Part shown: positions 25,125 through 32,836 of the stretch, one piece after another | How the letters are laid out: every line of letters begins with the position of its first letter | Position numbering within the stretch: position 1 is the stretch's first letter | NCBI GenBank assembly: GCA_040398525.1 | Contig: JBBATY010000008.1 | Span: forward strand, 33,985-97,984 | Direction: 5' to 3' | DNA: 64,000 bases | Origin: VFMC01 sp040398525 | Lineage (GTDB): Bacteria; Actinomycetota; Acidimicrobiia; Acidimicrobiales; Ilumatobacteraceae | Program-made: the position numbers and the translations under genes | The notes under the pieces: generated by a model | Told to the model about the DNA's origin: nothing | Seen by the model: only the letters and a program-made list of their open reading frames with translations | The model's database searches: none

Positions 25125-26080
25125 TCCAACTCGTCGACGAAGGTGCTGATGAGCGGGCGCTGCACATCGACGCGATCGCCGATCTTCGGGCAGGGATCAT
25201 CGTCGGGGACGAGCACCATCGACGTGTGCATGTGCGGCGCCTCCACCAACTCCAGCCGCGTGCGCGCGAAATGGAACGGACTGCGGCCATCGGCCAGTGG
25301 TGCCACACCGTGGGCCGAACCGGCGCCCACCATCACCAGATGCCCGTCGACGCCGATCCGCACCCCGCGGTAGCCGACAGCCGTGCCGGCCTCGACCGGG
25401 GCCACGTCGACCACGTCGGCGTTGAGGTGCAGCATCGACTTGTCGCCGTGCCACAGCGCCGTGCCGAGACGCAGCTCGAAGCGCCGAGTCGGGTGCCAGC
25501 GGGCCAGTGCGGTGAACGCAGCGGGGCCGAGATGGCTCACCGAGAACGGCAGGGCCGGGTCGAGATGGTCGAGCCAGGCCTCGACGGCGGCCATCACATC
25601 GGTCTCGCCGTGCTGGGCCGTCACGAGCGGCGGATGGAAGAGGTAGCGGCACGGCTGCAGGCCGGCAGCACGAGCAGCACCGACGAGCGAGGCGAGCTCG
25701 TCGGGCTCGACCCCGTAGCGGTGCATCGACGAGGCCAGCTTCACCGACACCGGGCCGCGCCAGCCGGCCCCGTCGAGGGCCTCGACATGGGCAGTGCCGC
25801 CGATCGTGGGCACACTGCCAGCGGGCAGGTCGTCGGGCGGTGAGACCGCTGGGGTGAGCACCAGCACCTCGTCGAAGCGGTCGACGGCGACGTCGTGGAG
25901 CTCGTGCACCGTTCCGACGGCGATCCGCTGGGCGAACCCGGCGGCGACGTCGGCGAGGCGCGCCCTGCCGAAGCCGTAGCCGTTGCCCTTCACGACGGGG
26001 ACCAGCCCGTCGACGGCTGTGGTGACAGCCTCGAGATGGGCGCGCCATGCCACGTCGTCGACGGTGAGCCGCAGGGTCAT
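25115..26080 (-). CDS. Alanine-racemase-fold PLP protein lacking the usual catalytic Tyr
   Basis: The 321-residue protein has the PLP-binding Lys in VVKGNGYGFG (about residue 30), equivalent to the alanine-racemase AVVKANAYGHG motif, followed by a TIM-barrel pattern and a C-terminal beta domain with MHTSMVLVPDD and GDRVDVQRPL. The racemase motif GYADG, which carries the second catalytic base, is replaced by GAGSAHG, so I doubt simple alanine racemase activity. I recall similar proteins near FemX and MurJ genes in actinobacteria, but neither is in this window. Its stop overlaps the DUF418 start. A TACCTT box lies eight bases before ATG 26080. Confidence 0.75.
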   Translation of the reverse strand: MTLRLTVDDVAWRAHLEAVTTAVDGLVPVVKGNGYGFGRARLADVAAGFAQRIAVGTVHELHDVAVDRFDEVLVLTPAVSPPDDLPAGSVPTIGGTAHVEALDGAGWRGPVSVKLASSMHRYGVEPDELASLVGAARAAGLQPCRYLFHPPLVTAQHGETDVMAAVEAWLDHLDPALPFSVSHLGPAAFTALARWHPTRRFELRLGTALWHGDKSMLHLNADVVDVAPVEAGTAVGYRGVRIGVDGHLVMVGAGSAHGVAPLADGRSPFHFARTRLELVEAPHMHTSMVLVPDDDPCPKIGDRVDVQRPLISTFVDELEWS

Positions 26081-26088
26081 CGGTCGTC

Positions 26089-26094
26089 AAGGTA
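26089..26094 (-). promoter_or_regulatory. Candidate -10 box TACCTT, racemase-like gene
   Basis: TACCTT lies eight bases before ATG 26080 and probably drives both this gene and the coupled DUF418 gene. Confidence 0.35.
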
Positions 26095-26132
26095 CTCGTC
26101 CGGCGGACCCTCCCGATGAGCAGAATTCCGAC

Positions 26133-26161
26133 TTGTCTGGTCGGGATTATGCCCCTATCCT
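26133..26161 (+). promoter_or_regulatory. Candidate full promoter TTGTCT-17-TATCCT, DUF4395 gene
   Basis: A -35-like TTGTCT (26133-26138) and a -10-like TATCCT (26156-26161) are separated by 17 bases, and the -10 ends seven bases before ATG 26169. This is the clearest two-part promoter in the window. Confidence 0.5.
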
Positions 26162-26168
26162 GACCCGC

Positions 26169-26693
26169 ATGTCGTCGCGTCGTCTGTTCAGCTTCCCCAA
26201 CCCGGTGAACGAGACCTCGGCCCGTCTGGTGGCCGGTGGTGTCGTGCTGCAGGCGGTCGCCTTCCTCGTGCTGCGTCAGTGGTGGATCCTTGCGGTCCTC
26301 GCCTACGGCTTCGCGGCCCGTGTGCTCGCTGGTCCGCGCTTCAGCCCGCTCGGCCGGATCGTCACCGAGGTGGTCACCCCGCGGCTCCGCGGCGAGCACC
26401 GCATGGTGCCCGGCCCGCCGAAGCGCTTCGCGCAGGGCGTGGGCCTGGCCTTCAGCGGCGGGGCACTGGTGGCCTGGCTGGCCGGCGCCGAGACGGTGGC
26501 GGTGGTGCTGATCGTCGGCCTCGCGATGGCCGCCACACTCGAGTCCGTGTTCGCCGTGTGCCTCGGCTGCATCGTGTTCAACCGGCTGATGCGCTGGGGG
26601 GTCATCCCCGCCGACGTGTGCGAGGCGTGCAACGACATCAGCGCCCGGCTGCACGAGCGGGTCGAGGCGCAGACGGCATCGTCGGCCTCCTGA
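26169..26693 (+). CDS. DUF4395 membrane protein
   Basis: The 174-residue protein has four predicted helices and the DUF4395 pattern: FPNPVNET near the start, FAARVLAGPRFSPLGR, PKRFAQGVGL and the cysteine motif AVCLGCIVFNRL near the end of the last helix. Two more cysteines follow in CEACND. The CxxC-containing family often lies beside thioredoxin or sulfurtransferase genes, which hints at thiol or sulfur chemistry in the membrane, but no such partner is visible here. The transcript is probably leaderless. Confidence 0.85.
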   Translation: MSSRRLFSFPNPVNETSARLVAGGVVLQAVAFLVLRQWWILAVLAYGFAARVLAGPRFSPLGRIVTEVVTPRLRGEHRMVPGPPKRFAQGVGLAFSGGALVAWLAGAETVAVVLIVGLAMAATLESVFAVCLGCIVFNRLMRWGVIPADVCEACNDISARLHERVEAQTASSAS

Positions 26694-26711
26694 GCCGACG
26701 GTCGCTCAGCG

Positions 26712-28088
26712 TCAGCGGCTGCTAGCGGTGCTCGAGCGCTCGTCGCGCGGCGGCCACGCTTCGAACGACGGAGCCACGGCATCGATGCGCCGAGCGCGGG
26801 CGGCGCCGGCCCACACGCCTGCACCGTAGGCGGCGTCGTCGGCCAACCGCAGGGCTGCGTAGCGGAGCGGATCGAGCGCTGGCCGCTCAGCTGACCACGA
26901 CGTCGCCACGTTCACCGCAACTGCCAGGCCGAGCAGCCGACGTGCCCGCCGCGAGCACAGCGCTGCGGCGACGGCGATCGGCCACCAGGCGCGGGTGAGG
27001 GTGGCGGCGATCAGTCGGCCGGCGTGCAGGTGCCCGAGGCCGACGAGCCGCAGCGACTCGGCGGGCGGCAGGGCGCGGAGCCGACGCACCAGCGCAGCTG
27101 CCGTCCCCGCCGCGACGACCGCGCCGACGACCGGGAGGCCTGCGAGCACGGGCACCCACACTGCTGCGCTCCAACCGCTCATCCGCACCGGGGCCAGCGC
27201 CCCGGGGTGGCGGGCGGCGAGCGGTGCTGCCGAGGTGCCGTAGCGGAACCGCTGCAGCAGCCAGCTGCGCAGGTCCGGGCGGGTGTCGTGGGCGGCCTCG
27301 ATCGAGGGCTCGTACCGACAGTGGCCACCGCTCGCCACGAGGCGCCAGACGAGGTCGACGTCCTCGCCGTAGCGCAGCGTGGCGTCGAACCCGCCAGCAG
27401 CCCGCACGGCCTCGGTGCGGCAGACGAGCGCTGCCGCGGGCACGTACGACACCCGCGTCGTCGGTGCGATGCGCGCCGCTTCGCCGCCCAGGTCGAGTGG
27501 TGAGCGGGTCTGCTCGAAACGGGCGAGCGCGTCGCGCCGAACGCCGGCGCGGGCGCGGATGCGGGGCGCCACCAGCACCGTCTGCTCGTCGCGCAGGTGG
27601 GCGCCGAGTGCCAGCAGGTCGTCCTCGTCGATCTCGACGTCGGCGTCGACGAATGCCACATACGGCGTGGTGACGTGCTCGAGACCGGCATTGCGGGCCC
27701 CGCCCGGCCCACGGTTGTGGGGCAGGCGCACCAGCTCGGCGGGCAGGTCGGCGGGCAGCTCGACCGGCTGCGGGCTCGCGTCGTCGACCACCACGGTGCG
27801 GCAGCGGCGCGGTCGCAGATGCGGTGGTGCACCCAGGGTGGGCACCACGATCGTCAGCTCGTCGGGCGAGAGCGGGGTCGGGTCGAGGACCGGGTGCAGC
27901 GCCCCGGCGTCGACGAGGCGACGGGTCAGCGGGGCGTGGCCGGGCGGTGGCTCGCTGCCCGCCTCGATCGCCTCCACCACCCGGGCACCTGCTGCGCCGA
28001 GGGTGAACACGCGCAGCGGCGAGCCGGCGACGAGAGTGGCGCCCCGATCGGGTCGGCGCCAGCTGCTGTCGAGGGTGAAGCGGGTCAT
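26712..28088 (-). CDS. mftF: Mycofactocin-system glycosyltransferase
   Basis: MftF adds beta-1,4-glucose units to mycofactocin, a peptide-derived redox cofactor. The 458-residue product has the family's short N-terminal domain with GSPLRVFTLGAAGARVVE, then a GT2 domain with TIVVPTLG, VVVDDASPQPVE, LPHNRGPGGARNAGL and the metal-binding VDADVEID, and a hydrophobic C-terminal part (helices near 292-320 and 350-400). It is the last gene of the minus-strand run and follows mftE by 12 bases. Genes mftA-mftD are not in this window, so the locus is either split or the rest lies elsewhere. Confidence 0.87.
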   Translation of the reverse strand: MTRFTLDSSWRRPDRGATLVAGSPLRVFTLGAAGARVVEAIEAGSEPPPGHAPLTRRLVDAGALHPVLDPTPLSPDELTIVVPTLGAPPHLRPRRCRTVVVDDASPQPVELPADLPAELVRLPHNRGPGGARNAGLEHVTTPYVAFVDADVEIDEDDLLALGAHLRDEQTVLVAPRIRARAGVRRDALARFEQTRSPLDLGGEAARIAPTTRVSYVPAAALVCRTEAVRAAGGFDATLRYGEDVDLVWRLVASGGHCRYEPSIEAAHDTRPDLRSWLLQRFRYGTSAAPLAARHPGALAPVRMSGWSAAVWVPVLAGLPVVGAVVAAGTAAALVRRLRALPPAESLRLVGLGHLHAGRLIAATLTRAWWPIAVAAALCSRRARRLLGLAVAVNVATSWSAERPALDPLRYAALRLADDAAYGAGVWAGAARARRIDAVAPSFEAWPPRDERSSTASSR

Positions 28089-28100
28089 GGCCCGGCCGGC

Positions 28101-28787
28101 TCAGGTCCACCACTCGTCGACGGCGGCGACGAGGTCGATGGTGAGCCGGGTCAGCAGCGAACGGCCGTGCACTGCGTCGGCGCCGTCGGGGTTACCGAGC
28201 ACGCCGTTCGGGCTGACGGCCCGCACCCCGTCGGCGCGCAGGCGTGCCGCCAGCTCGGACACGGGAGCGCTGGGGCCGGCCTCGGCCCGGTCGACCCGAA
28301 CCGTCTCGGGAGCGATCGCCAGCATCAGCGAGGTCTCGGTGTGGCCCGCGTGCGCATCGCCGTCGGGCACGCGCGGCCACCAGGCGAGCACGCGGCGGCC
28401 CTCGTGCTCGAGCGTGGCGACCGCCCTGGCGACCGCAGCGGCATTGCCGCCGTGGCCGTTGACGAGCACGACGCCGGCGCTCCAGTCGGCCGAGCGGACC
28501 AACTCGACGAGGACCTGCTCCATCACCGCGGTGCCGATCGACAACGTGCCCGGGAACCCGGCGTGCTCGCCGCTGGCCGAGATGGTGATCGGCGGCGCCA
28601 CCATCACGTCACCGGCGTCGAACGAACCGACCAGGCCCTCGGCGAGGGCGACAGCGATGCGCGTGTCGGTGTCGAGTGGGAGGTGGGGGCCGTGCTGCTC
28701 GCACGAGCCGACGGGCACCGCGAGCAGTGGACGGCGACGACGGTGGTGGAGCTCAGGCCAGGTCTGCTCGCCGAGGTGGGAGGCCAT
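28101..28787 (-). CDS. mftE: Mycofactocin maturation creatininase-like peptidase
   Basis: MftE releases the C-terminal Val-Tyr part from the modified MftA precursor during mycofactocin synthesis. This 228-residue protein has the creatininase-fold metal motifs VPVGSCEQHGPHLPLDTDT, VNGHGGN and the later Glu in HAGHTETS. Creatininase itself is about 260 residues; the shorter form and the next-door glycosyltransferase favour MftE. It starts six bases after the FixA/EtfB-like gene and ends 12 bases before mftF, so the pair is transcribed together with the electron-transfer genes. Confidence 0.87.
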   Translation of the reverse strand: MASHLGEQTWPELHHRRRRPLLAVPVGSCEQHGPHLPLDTDTRIAVALAEGLVGSFDAGDVMVAPPITISASGEHAGFPGTLSIGTAVMEQVLVELVRSADWSAGVVLVNGHGGNAAAVARAVATLEHEGRRVLAWWPRVPDGDAHAGHTETSLMLAIAPETVRVDRAEAGPSAPVSELAARLRADGVRAVSPNGVLGNPDGADAVHGRSLLTRLTIDLVAAVDEWWT

Positions 28788-28793
28788 CGCTCG

Positions 28794-29597
28794 TCAGCCC
28801 AGGTAGCCCCACGAGCGCAGCGCGTCGACGATTCGGGCGGCCGCCTCGGCTGGAGCCGCCTCGATGGTCTCGCCGCGGTGCGAGCTGCCGCCGCCGTCCT
28901 TGAGTGCCAGCAGGCGGTCGAGCGCTGCCGCGCCCTGCGGTGCAGCGAGCACCCGTGCCCGCGGCCGGTATGGGGCAGCCGAGCCGCTGTGGGGCTGGTG
29001 GTCGGCGCCGGCGCGGAGCACCTCGATATCGACCTGCCGGCTGGCGAGCGCCGCCTTCAGGCCCGCTCGCCGGAGGACCGCGACCGACCCTTCGACCGAC
29101 AGCACGCACGGGCCGGTCACGTCGAGCACCTCGCGTCGGCCGCCGTCGAGCCGGCGCACGGCGCGCACCGGGCCGGTGCCGGCAGCATCGACGGCCACGA
29201 GGCCCAGTGCCTGGGCTGCGCCGAGACGGTGGGCGAGGAACGCAGGGACCGACCCGCTGCCGCGGTCGAGCGAGTAGTCGCCGCACACCACCACCGACGC
29301 GCCGACGGCGACCGCTGCCAGGGCAGCGGCCACATCGCGTGAGTCGGCCTCTGCGGGTTCGGCCGGTCCGGTGAGCTCGATACGTACGGCGCGGCCGGCA
29401 CCACAAGCGAGGGCGTTGCGCAGCGCGGCTTCGGCGCCGACAGGCCCGACGCTGACCGCCACCACGTCCTCGCCGCGAGCTGCACCGAGCACCAGTGCGG
29501 TCTCGAGCGCGGCCTGGTCGGCCGGCGACACTCCGGCGAAGCGGTCGTCGTCGGGTGCGTCCGGACGGGAGCTCCACTTCAGGCAGGCGACGATCAC
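28794..29597 (-). CDS. FixA/EtfB-like electron transfer flavoprotein subunit
   Basis: This 267-residue protein is the beta-type subunit of an electron transfer flavoprotein. It starts VIVACLKW and has the nucleotide-binding-like ETF beta pattern with DRGSGSVPAFLAHRLG, GRREVLDV and a Ser/Val segment CVLSVEGSVAVLRRAG. It pairs with the FixB-like subunit three genes upstream. The GTG at 29597 lies 16 bases after the fixX stop, with GAGG ahead of it; no ATG fits. As part of a FixABCX-type set it should pass electrons towards the quinone pool; whether it bifurcates electrons is not decided by what I can see. Confidence 0.82.
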   Translation of the reverse strand: MIVACLKWSSRPDAPDDDRFAGVSPADQAALETALVLGAARGEDVVAVSVGPVGAEAALRNALACGAGRAVRIELTGPAEPAEADSRDVAAALAAVAVGASVVVCGDYSLDRGSGSVPAFLAHRLGAAQALGLVAVDAAGTGPVRAVRRLDGGRREVLDVTGPCVLSVEGSVAVLRRAGLKAALASRQVDIEVLRAGADHQPHSGSAAPYRPRARVLAAPQGAAALDRLLALKDGGGSSHRGETIEAAPAEAAARIVDALRSWGYLG

Positions 29598-29613
29598 AGA
29601 TGCACTCGGCCTC

Positions 29614-29922
29614 TCACGTCCGGCGGAACACGACGCCGTGGCCGCCGTCGGGGTAGCTCCAGCTGATCGCGCCCTCGCGGTTGCACACCAGGTAGCAGGT
29701 GCCACACTCGAAGCACTGCTCGTAGTTGAACACGATGCCCCCGTCGCTGGTGGGCACGAACAGGTTGGCCGGGCAGGCCACGACGCACTCGCGGGTGCTG
29801 CAGTCGCTGCACACCTTGCCGTCGACGACGATGTGGGCGCGCTCGCCCACGTCGAAGCGGGCGGTCGACATGCGCTCCTGGAACGAGATCTCCGGCCAGG
29901 TCGGGTCGCGCTCGATGGTCAT
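29614..29922 (-). CDS. fixX: FixX-like ferredoxin
   Basis: The 102-residue protein is the ferredoxin partner of FixC. It shows CSDCSTREC and VACPANLF in the first half and CFECGTCYLVCN in the second; the last motif with the preceding Cys-Pro gives one [4Fe-4S] cluster, as in FixX and the ferredoxin part of ETF-quinone oxidoreductase. The start at ATG 29922 is fixed by GAGGAGC upstream and by the four-base overlap (ATGA) with the fixC stop. It lies between fixC and the FixA-like gene. Confidence 0.9.
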   Translation of the reverse strand: MTIERDPTWPEISFQERMSTARFDVGERAHIVVDGKVCSDCSTRECVVACPANLFVPTSDGGIVFNYEQCFECGTCYLVCNREGAISWSYPDGGHGVVFRRT

Positions 29923-31229
29923 CCGAAGCTCCTCAGTCCGGTCCAGGCGTCGCGGGCCAGGTCGCGCCGGCGCACACCGACCCGCTTGCGCTCGCTGGCC
30001 ACGATCCGGCGCAGACCGGGCTTGGGCTGCGGATTGTCGACGTGGAACACGCGGTCGACGATGCCGGTGATCAGCTCGGGGTAGAGGTGCTGCACGCGGT
30101 CGCTCAGCACCAGCTCGGGGGCGCGGCGCAGTTTGCGGTGGTCGCGCAGCACGAAGGTGTCGCGCAGCCGCCGCTCGTAGCCGGCCAGGCCCCTGCGGCT
30201 GGTGTCGTGAGCACGTACGGCGTCGATGGCCGCCTCGCCGGCGTACATGCCACTGGCCATCGCGAAGTTGACGCCCTCGAGCCAGATGCCTGCCGCGAGG
30301 CACATCGCTGCAGCGTCACCGGCCACCATCAGGCCGTCGCCGGTGAGCTCGGGCATCATCGTCAGGCCGGCCTCGGGGATGACGTGGGCCGAGTACTCCT
30401 TGAGCTCGGCGCCCTCGACGAGGGGAGCGATCGCCTCGGTCGCCTTCAGCCGGGCGATGATCTCCTCGGGTCGGGCCTGCTGCGCAGCGAGCTTGGGCAG
30501 TTTCAGCACCACGCCCACGGCCAGGGTGTCGAGGTTGGTGTAGACGAAGCCACCACCGTTGACGCCGCCCGTGCCGCCGAGGATCTCGATGTCGACACCG
30601 TCGCGGCCGCGCACGCCGAACCGCTCGTCGATCACGTCCTTGGGCAGGGCGAGCGTCTCCTTCACGCCGAGCGTGAAGTTGGCGGCGTCGGTGTGGCGGT
30701 ACATCCCCGCCTCTTTGGCGAGGAAGCTGTTCACCCCATCACACGCGATGACGACGTGTGCCGTGAGCTCGCCGTCGGGTCGGTCGGTGCGCACGCCGAC
30801 CACCCGGCCGGCCTGGTCGCGGAGTAGCCCGGTGACCGTGGTGCTGCACACAACCTCGGCCCCGGCCGCCTCGGCGTGGCCAGCGAGCCAGTGGTCGAAG
30901 TCCGGGCGGTAGGCGGTGGCGCCGTTGTGTGGCGGCGCCCCCCAGGCGTCGTTGCGGAAGTCGACCGTCAGTGCCTTGCCCTCGGCGAGCACCATCGTCG
31001 AGCGTCGGGTGACCCAGCGCTGGACGGGCATCGTGGTCCACCACTCGGGGATCAGCGTGTCGAGGATGCGCGGGTAGACGACCCCGCCGTACATGTTCTT
31101 GCTGCCGGGGAACGGGCCGCGCTCGAGCAGCACCGTGCGCAGCCCGGCGCGGGCCAGCACGATGGCCGCGCACGAACCGGCCGGGCCGGCACCCACCACG
31201 ATCGCGTCGACGTCGCGGGTGTCAGCCAT
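29919..31229 (-). CDS. fixC: FixC-like flavoprotein, ETF-quinone oxidoreductase family
   Basis: This 436-residue FAD protein takes electrons from the ETF dimer and, with FixX, gives them to quinone at the membrane. It has the Rossmann motif VVGAGPAGSCAAIVLARAG near the start, GSKNMYGG after it, and the second FAD site GDAAAMCLAAGIWLEGVN. ATG 31229 matches the start of the family; a longer frame exists upstream inside fixB. It overlaps fixB by eight bases and fixX by four, so all are translated as a unit. Confidence 0.9.
   Translation of the reverse strand: MADTRDVDAIVVGAGPAGSCAAIVLARAGLRTVLLERGPFPGSKNMYGGVVYPRILDTLIPEWWTTMPVQRWVTRRSTMVLAEGKALTVDFRNDAWGAPPHNGATAYRPDFDHWLAGHAEAAGAEVVCSTTVTGLLRDQAGRVVGVRTDRPDGELTAHVVIACDGVNSFLAKEAGMYRHTDAANFTLGVKETLALPKDVIDERFGVRGRDGVDIEILGGTGGVNGGGFVYTNLDTLAVGVVLKLPKLAAQQARPEEIIARLKATEAIAPLVEGAELKEYSAHVIPEAGLTMMPELTGDGLMVAGDAAAMCLAAGIWLEGVNFAMASGMYAGEAAIDAVRAHDTSRRGLAGYERRLRDTFVLRDHRKLRRAPELVLSDRVQHLYPELITGIVDRVFHVDNPQPKPGLRRIVASERKRVGVRRRDLARDAWTGLRSFG
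29928..29934 (-). promoter_or_regulatory. Ribosome binding site of fixX
   Basis: GAGGAGC, read on the minus strand, ends five bases before ATG 29922 and rejects longer in-frame starts that would run into fixC. Confidence 0.6.
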
Positions 31230-32142
31230 CGAGCAGCTCCAGCAGGTGGGTGAGGACCTCGTTGGCATCGGCAACCACGGCGAGGTCGGCGAGCTGCATC
31301 ATCGGGCAGCTGGCATCGGTGTTGACGCTGACGATGTGGTCGGGATGGCCGAGGCCGCTCGTGTGCTGGACAGCACCGCTCACCCCGAAGGCGAGGTAGA
31401 GCTGAGGTGCGACCACCACCCCGGTGGTGCCGATCTGGCGCTCGTGCGACAGCCAGCCGCGGTCGGTGATCACCCGGGTGGCACCGACGCTTGCGCCGAT
31501 CGCGCTCCCCAGCGCAGCGAGCTGGGCGAACTGCTCGGGCCCGCCCAGGCCTGCGCCACCACCGACGATCCGGCCGGCCTCGGCCAGGTCGATCGTGGCC
31601 GGGTCGGGGCCGACGAGCTCGACCGATGTGGCGTCGAGTGGAGTGGAGCCCGCGGTGGGCGCGGCTGCGCCGAGTGCCAGTTCGACCGGGGCGCCGCCGG
31701 TTCGCTGCCGACGATCGACGCCACGCACGCCGACCTGGAGGGTCGCCACATACGCAGCGGGGGTGGGCAGGGTGAGCATCGTGAGCCCGCCGCTGCGCGC
31801 GCACACGACGCTCGTCGCGCCGAAGCGCACCGCGCCGGCGAACAGTGGTCGGTCGAGCGCTGCGGCCAGGCGCGGTGCCAGGTCGCGGCCGTCCGGTGAG
31901 CCGGGCAGCACGATGACGGCCTCGTCGGCGAGCGCTGCACCGAGGGCCTGCGCCCACGCGGCAGGGCGGTACGAGCCGAGGTCGCTCCAGCGGAGCTCGC
32001 CGGCGCCGGTGAGGTCGACCAGTTCGTGGGCCGCTGCCTCGGCGCCCGAGCCGACGACCACGGCGCGGCCGCCGCACTCGGCGGCAGTCTCGGCGGCACC
32101 TGCGGGGAGGACGCCGTCGCGGACGGGGATCACGGCCAACAC
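31222..32142 (-). CDS. FixB/EtfA-like electron transfer flavoprotein subunit
   Basis: The 306-residue alpha-type subunit carries the C-terminal FAD domain: GGGAGLGGPEQFAQL, the Arg in GATRVITDRGW, then QIGTTGVVVAPQLYLAFG and SGAVQHTSGLGHPDHIVSVN. The N-terminal half is less conserved, with VIPVRDG at its start. It forms a heterodimer with the FixA-like protein. Start GTG 32142 lies ten bases after the DedA stop and seven bases after a TAACCT sequence that overlaps that stop; the site may be a second promoter or chance. Confidence 0.85.
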   Translation of the reverse strand: MLAVIPVRDGVLPAGAAETAAECGGRAVVVGSGAEAAAHELVDLTGAGELRWSDLGSYRPAAWAQALGAALADEAVIVLPGSPDGRDLAPRLAAALDRPLFAGAVRFGATSVVCARSGGLTMLTLPTPAAYVATLQVGVRGVDRRQRTGGAPVELALGAAAPTAGSTPLDATSVELVGPDPATIDLAEAGRIVGGGAGLGGPEQFAQLAALGSAIGASVGATRVITDRGWLSHERQIGTTGVVVAPQLYLAFGVSGAVQHTSGLGHPDHIVSVNTDASCPMMQLADLAVVADANEVLTHLLELLDG

Positions 32143-32149
32143 GCCGGTC

Positions 32150-32155
32150 AGGTTA
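32150..32155 (-). promoter_or_regulatory. Possible internal -10 box TAACCT before fixB
   Basis: TAACCT overlaps the DedA stop codon and lies seven bases before GTG 32142. It would let the fix-mft genes be expressed apart from purEK and DedA. Confidence 0.28.
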
Positions 32156-32836
32156 GAGGCGACCGGGTGCTGCCTGCTCGTCCCAGCTGTCGGTCTCTTC
32201 CAGACGGCGCACCTTGCGGCGCATGCGCAGGTGGCGGACGACCTCGATGGCGATCGTGACCGACAGCGCCGCGCCGAAGGCCGCCCAGAACGCAGCGGTG
32301 TGGTTGTCGCGGAAGGGCGCACCGACGATGCGGGCCAGCCCGGCCGCGTAGGTGGCCCAGACCACGCCGGCGATCAGCGCCCACCTGGCGAACCACAGCC
32401 AGCGCTGGCGGGTGACGCCGCTCGCCGTGGTGATGATGGTGCGACCCCCCGGGATGAACCGGGCGGTGATCAGCAGCGGGCCGCCACGGGTGGCGATCTG
32501 CTGTTCGGCCCACAGCAGGCGGCGTCCGAACGCCTCCTTGCGTGCCGCCCGCCGCTCGAACAGCCCGGCGAAACGCCGCCCGATCAGATAGGCCAGGTTG
32601 TCGCCGATGAACGCGCCGAGTGCACCTGCGGCGATCACCCAGCCCAGACCGTAGGGGGCCTCGCCGGTCGCCACGGCGACTCCGCCGATGATGACGCTGG
32701 TCTCGCCCGGCACGATCGGCACCACCGAGTCGAGCAGGGCGATGGTGAAGATGACGGCGAGGAACCAGCGGTTGGACGCCCAGTCACCGAGCAGCTCGGT
32801 GAGGTCAGTGACCCAGCTGAAGACTCCTGCCACCAT
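32153..32836 (-). CDS. DedA-family membrane protein
   Basis: This 227-residue protein has the DedA/SNARE-associated fold: re-entrant segments around VPIVPGETSVIIGG and LGAFIGDNLAYLIGR, the conserved RFIPGGRT, and about four helices. DedA proteins help move lipids such as undecaprenyl phosphate or phospholipids across the inner membrane. Its start lies inside the purK 3' end (overlap 32 bases), and a TAGCGT box nine bases upstream may serve as its own promoter. GTG three bases further in is another possible start. Confidence 0.88.
   Translation of the reverse strand: MVAGVFSWVTDLTELLGDWASNRWFLAVIFTIALLDSVVPIVPGETSVIIGGVAVATGEAPYGLGWVIAAGALGAFIGDNLAYLIGRRFAGLFERRAARKEAFGRRLLWAEQQIATRGGPLLITARFIPGGRTIITTASGVTRQRWLWFARWALIAGVVWATYAAGLARIVGAPFRDNHTAAFWAAFGAALSVTIAIEVVRHLRMRRKVRRLEETDSWDEQAAPGRL

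Noticed and set aside
27597..29342. Plus-strand open frame of 581 codons opposite mftF, mftE and the FixA-like gene
   Set aside because: The minus-strand genes have conserved motifs and tight operon spacing; the plus-strand frame has none.
26712..29600. A short mftA precursor gene near mftE and mftF
   Set aside because: I found no small frame ending in the expected Val-Tyr core peptide; the stretch is filled by known genes.
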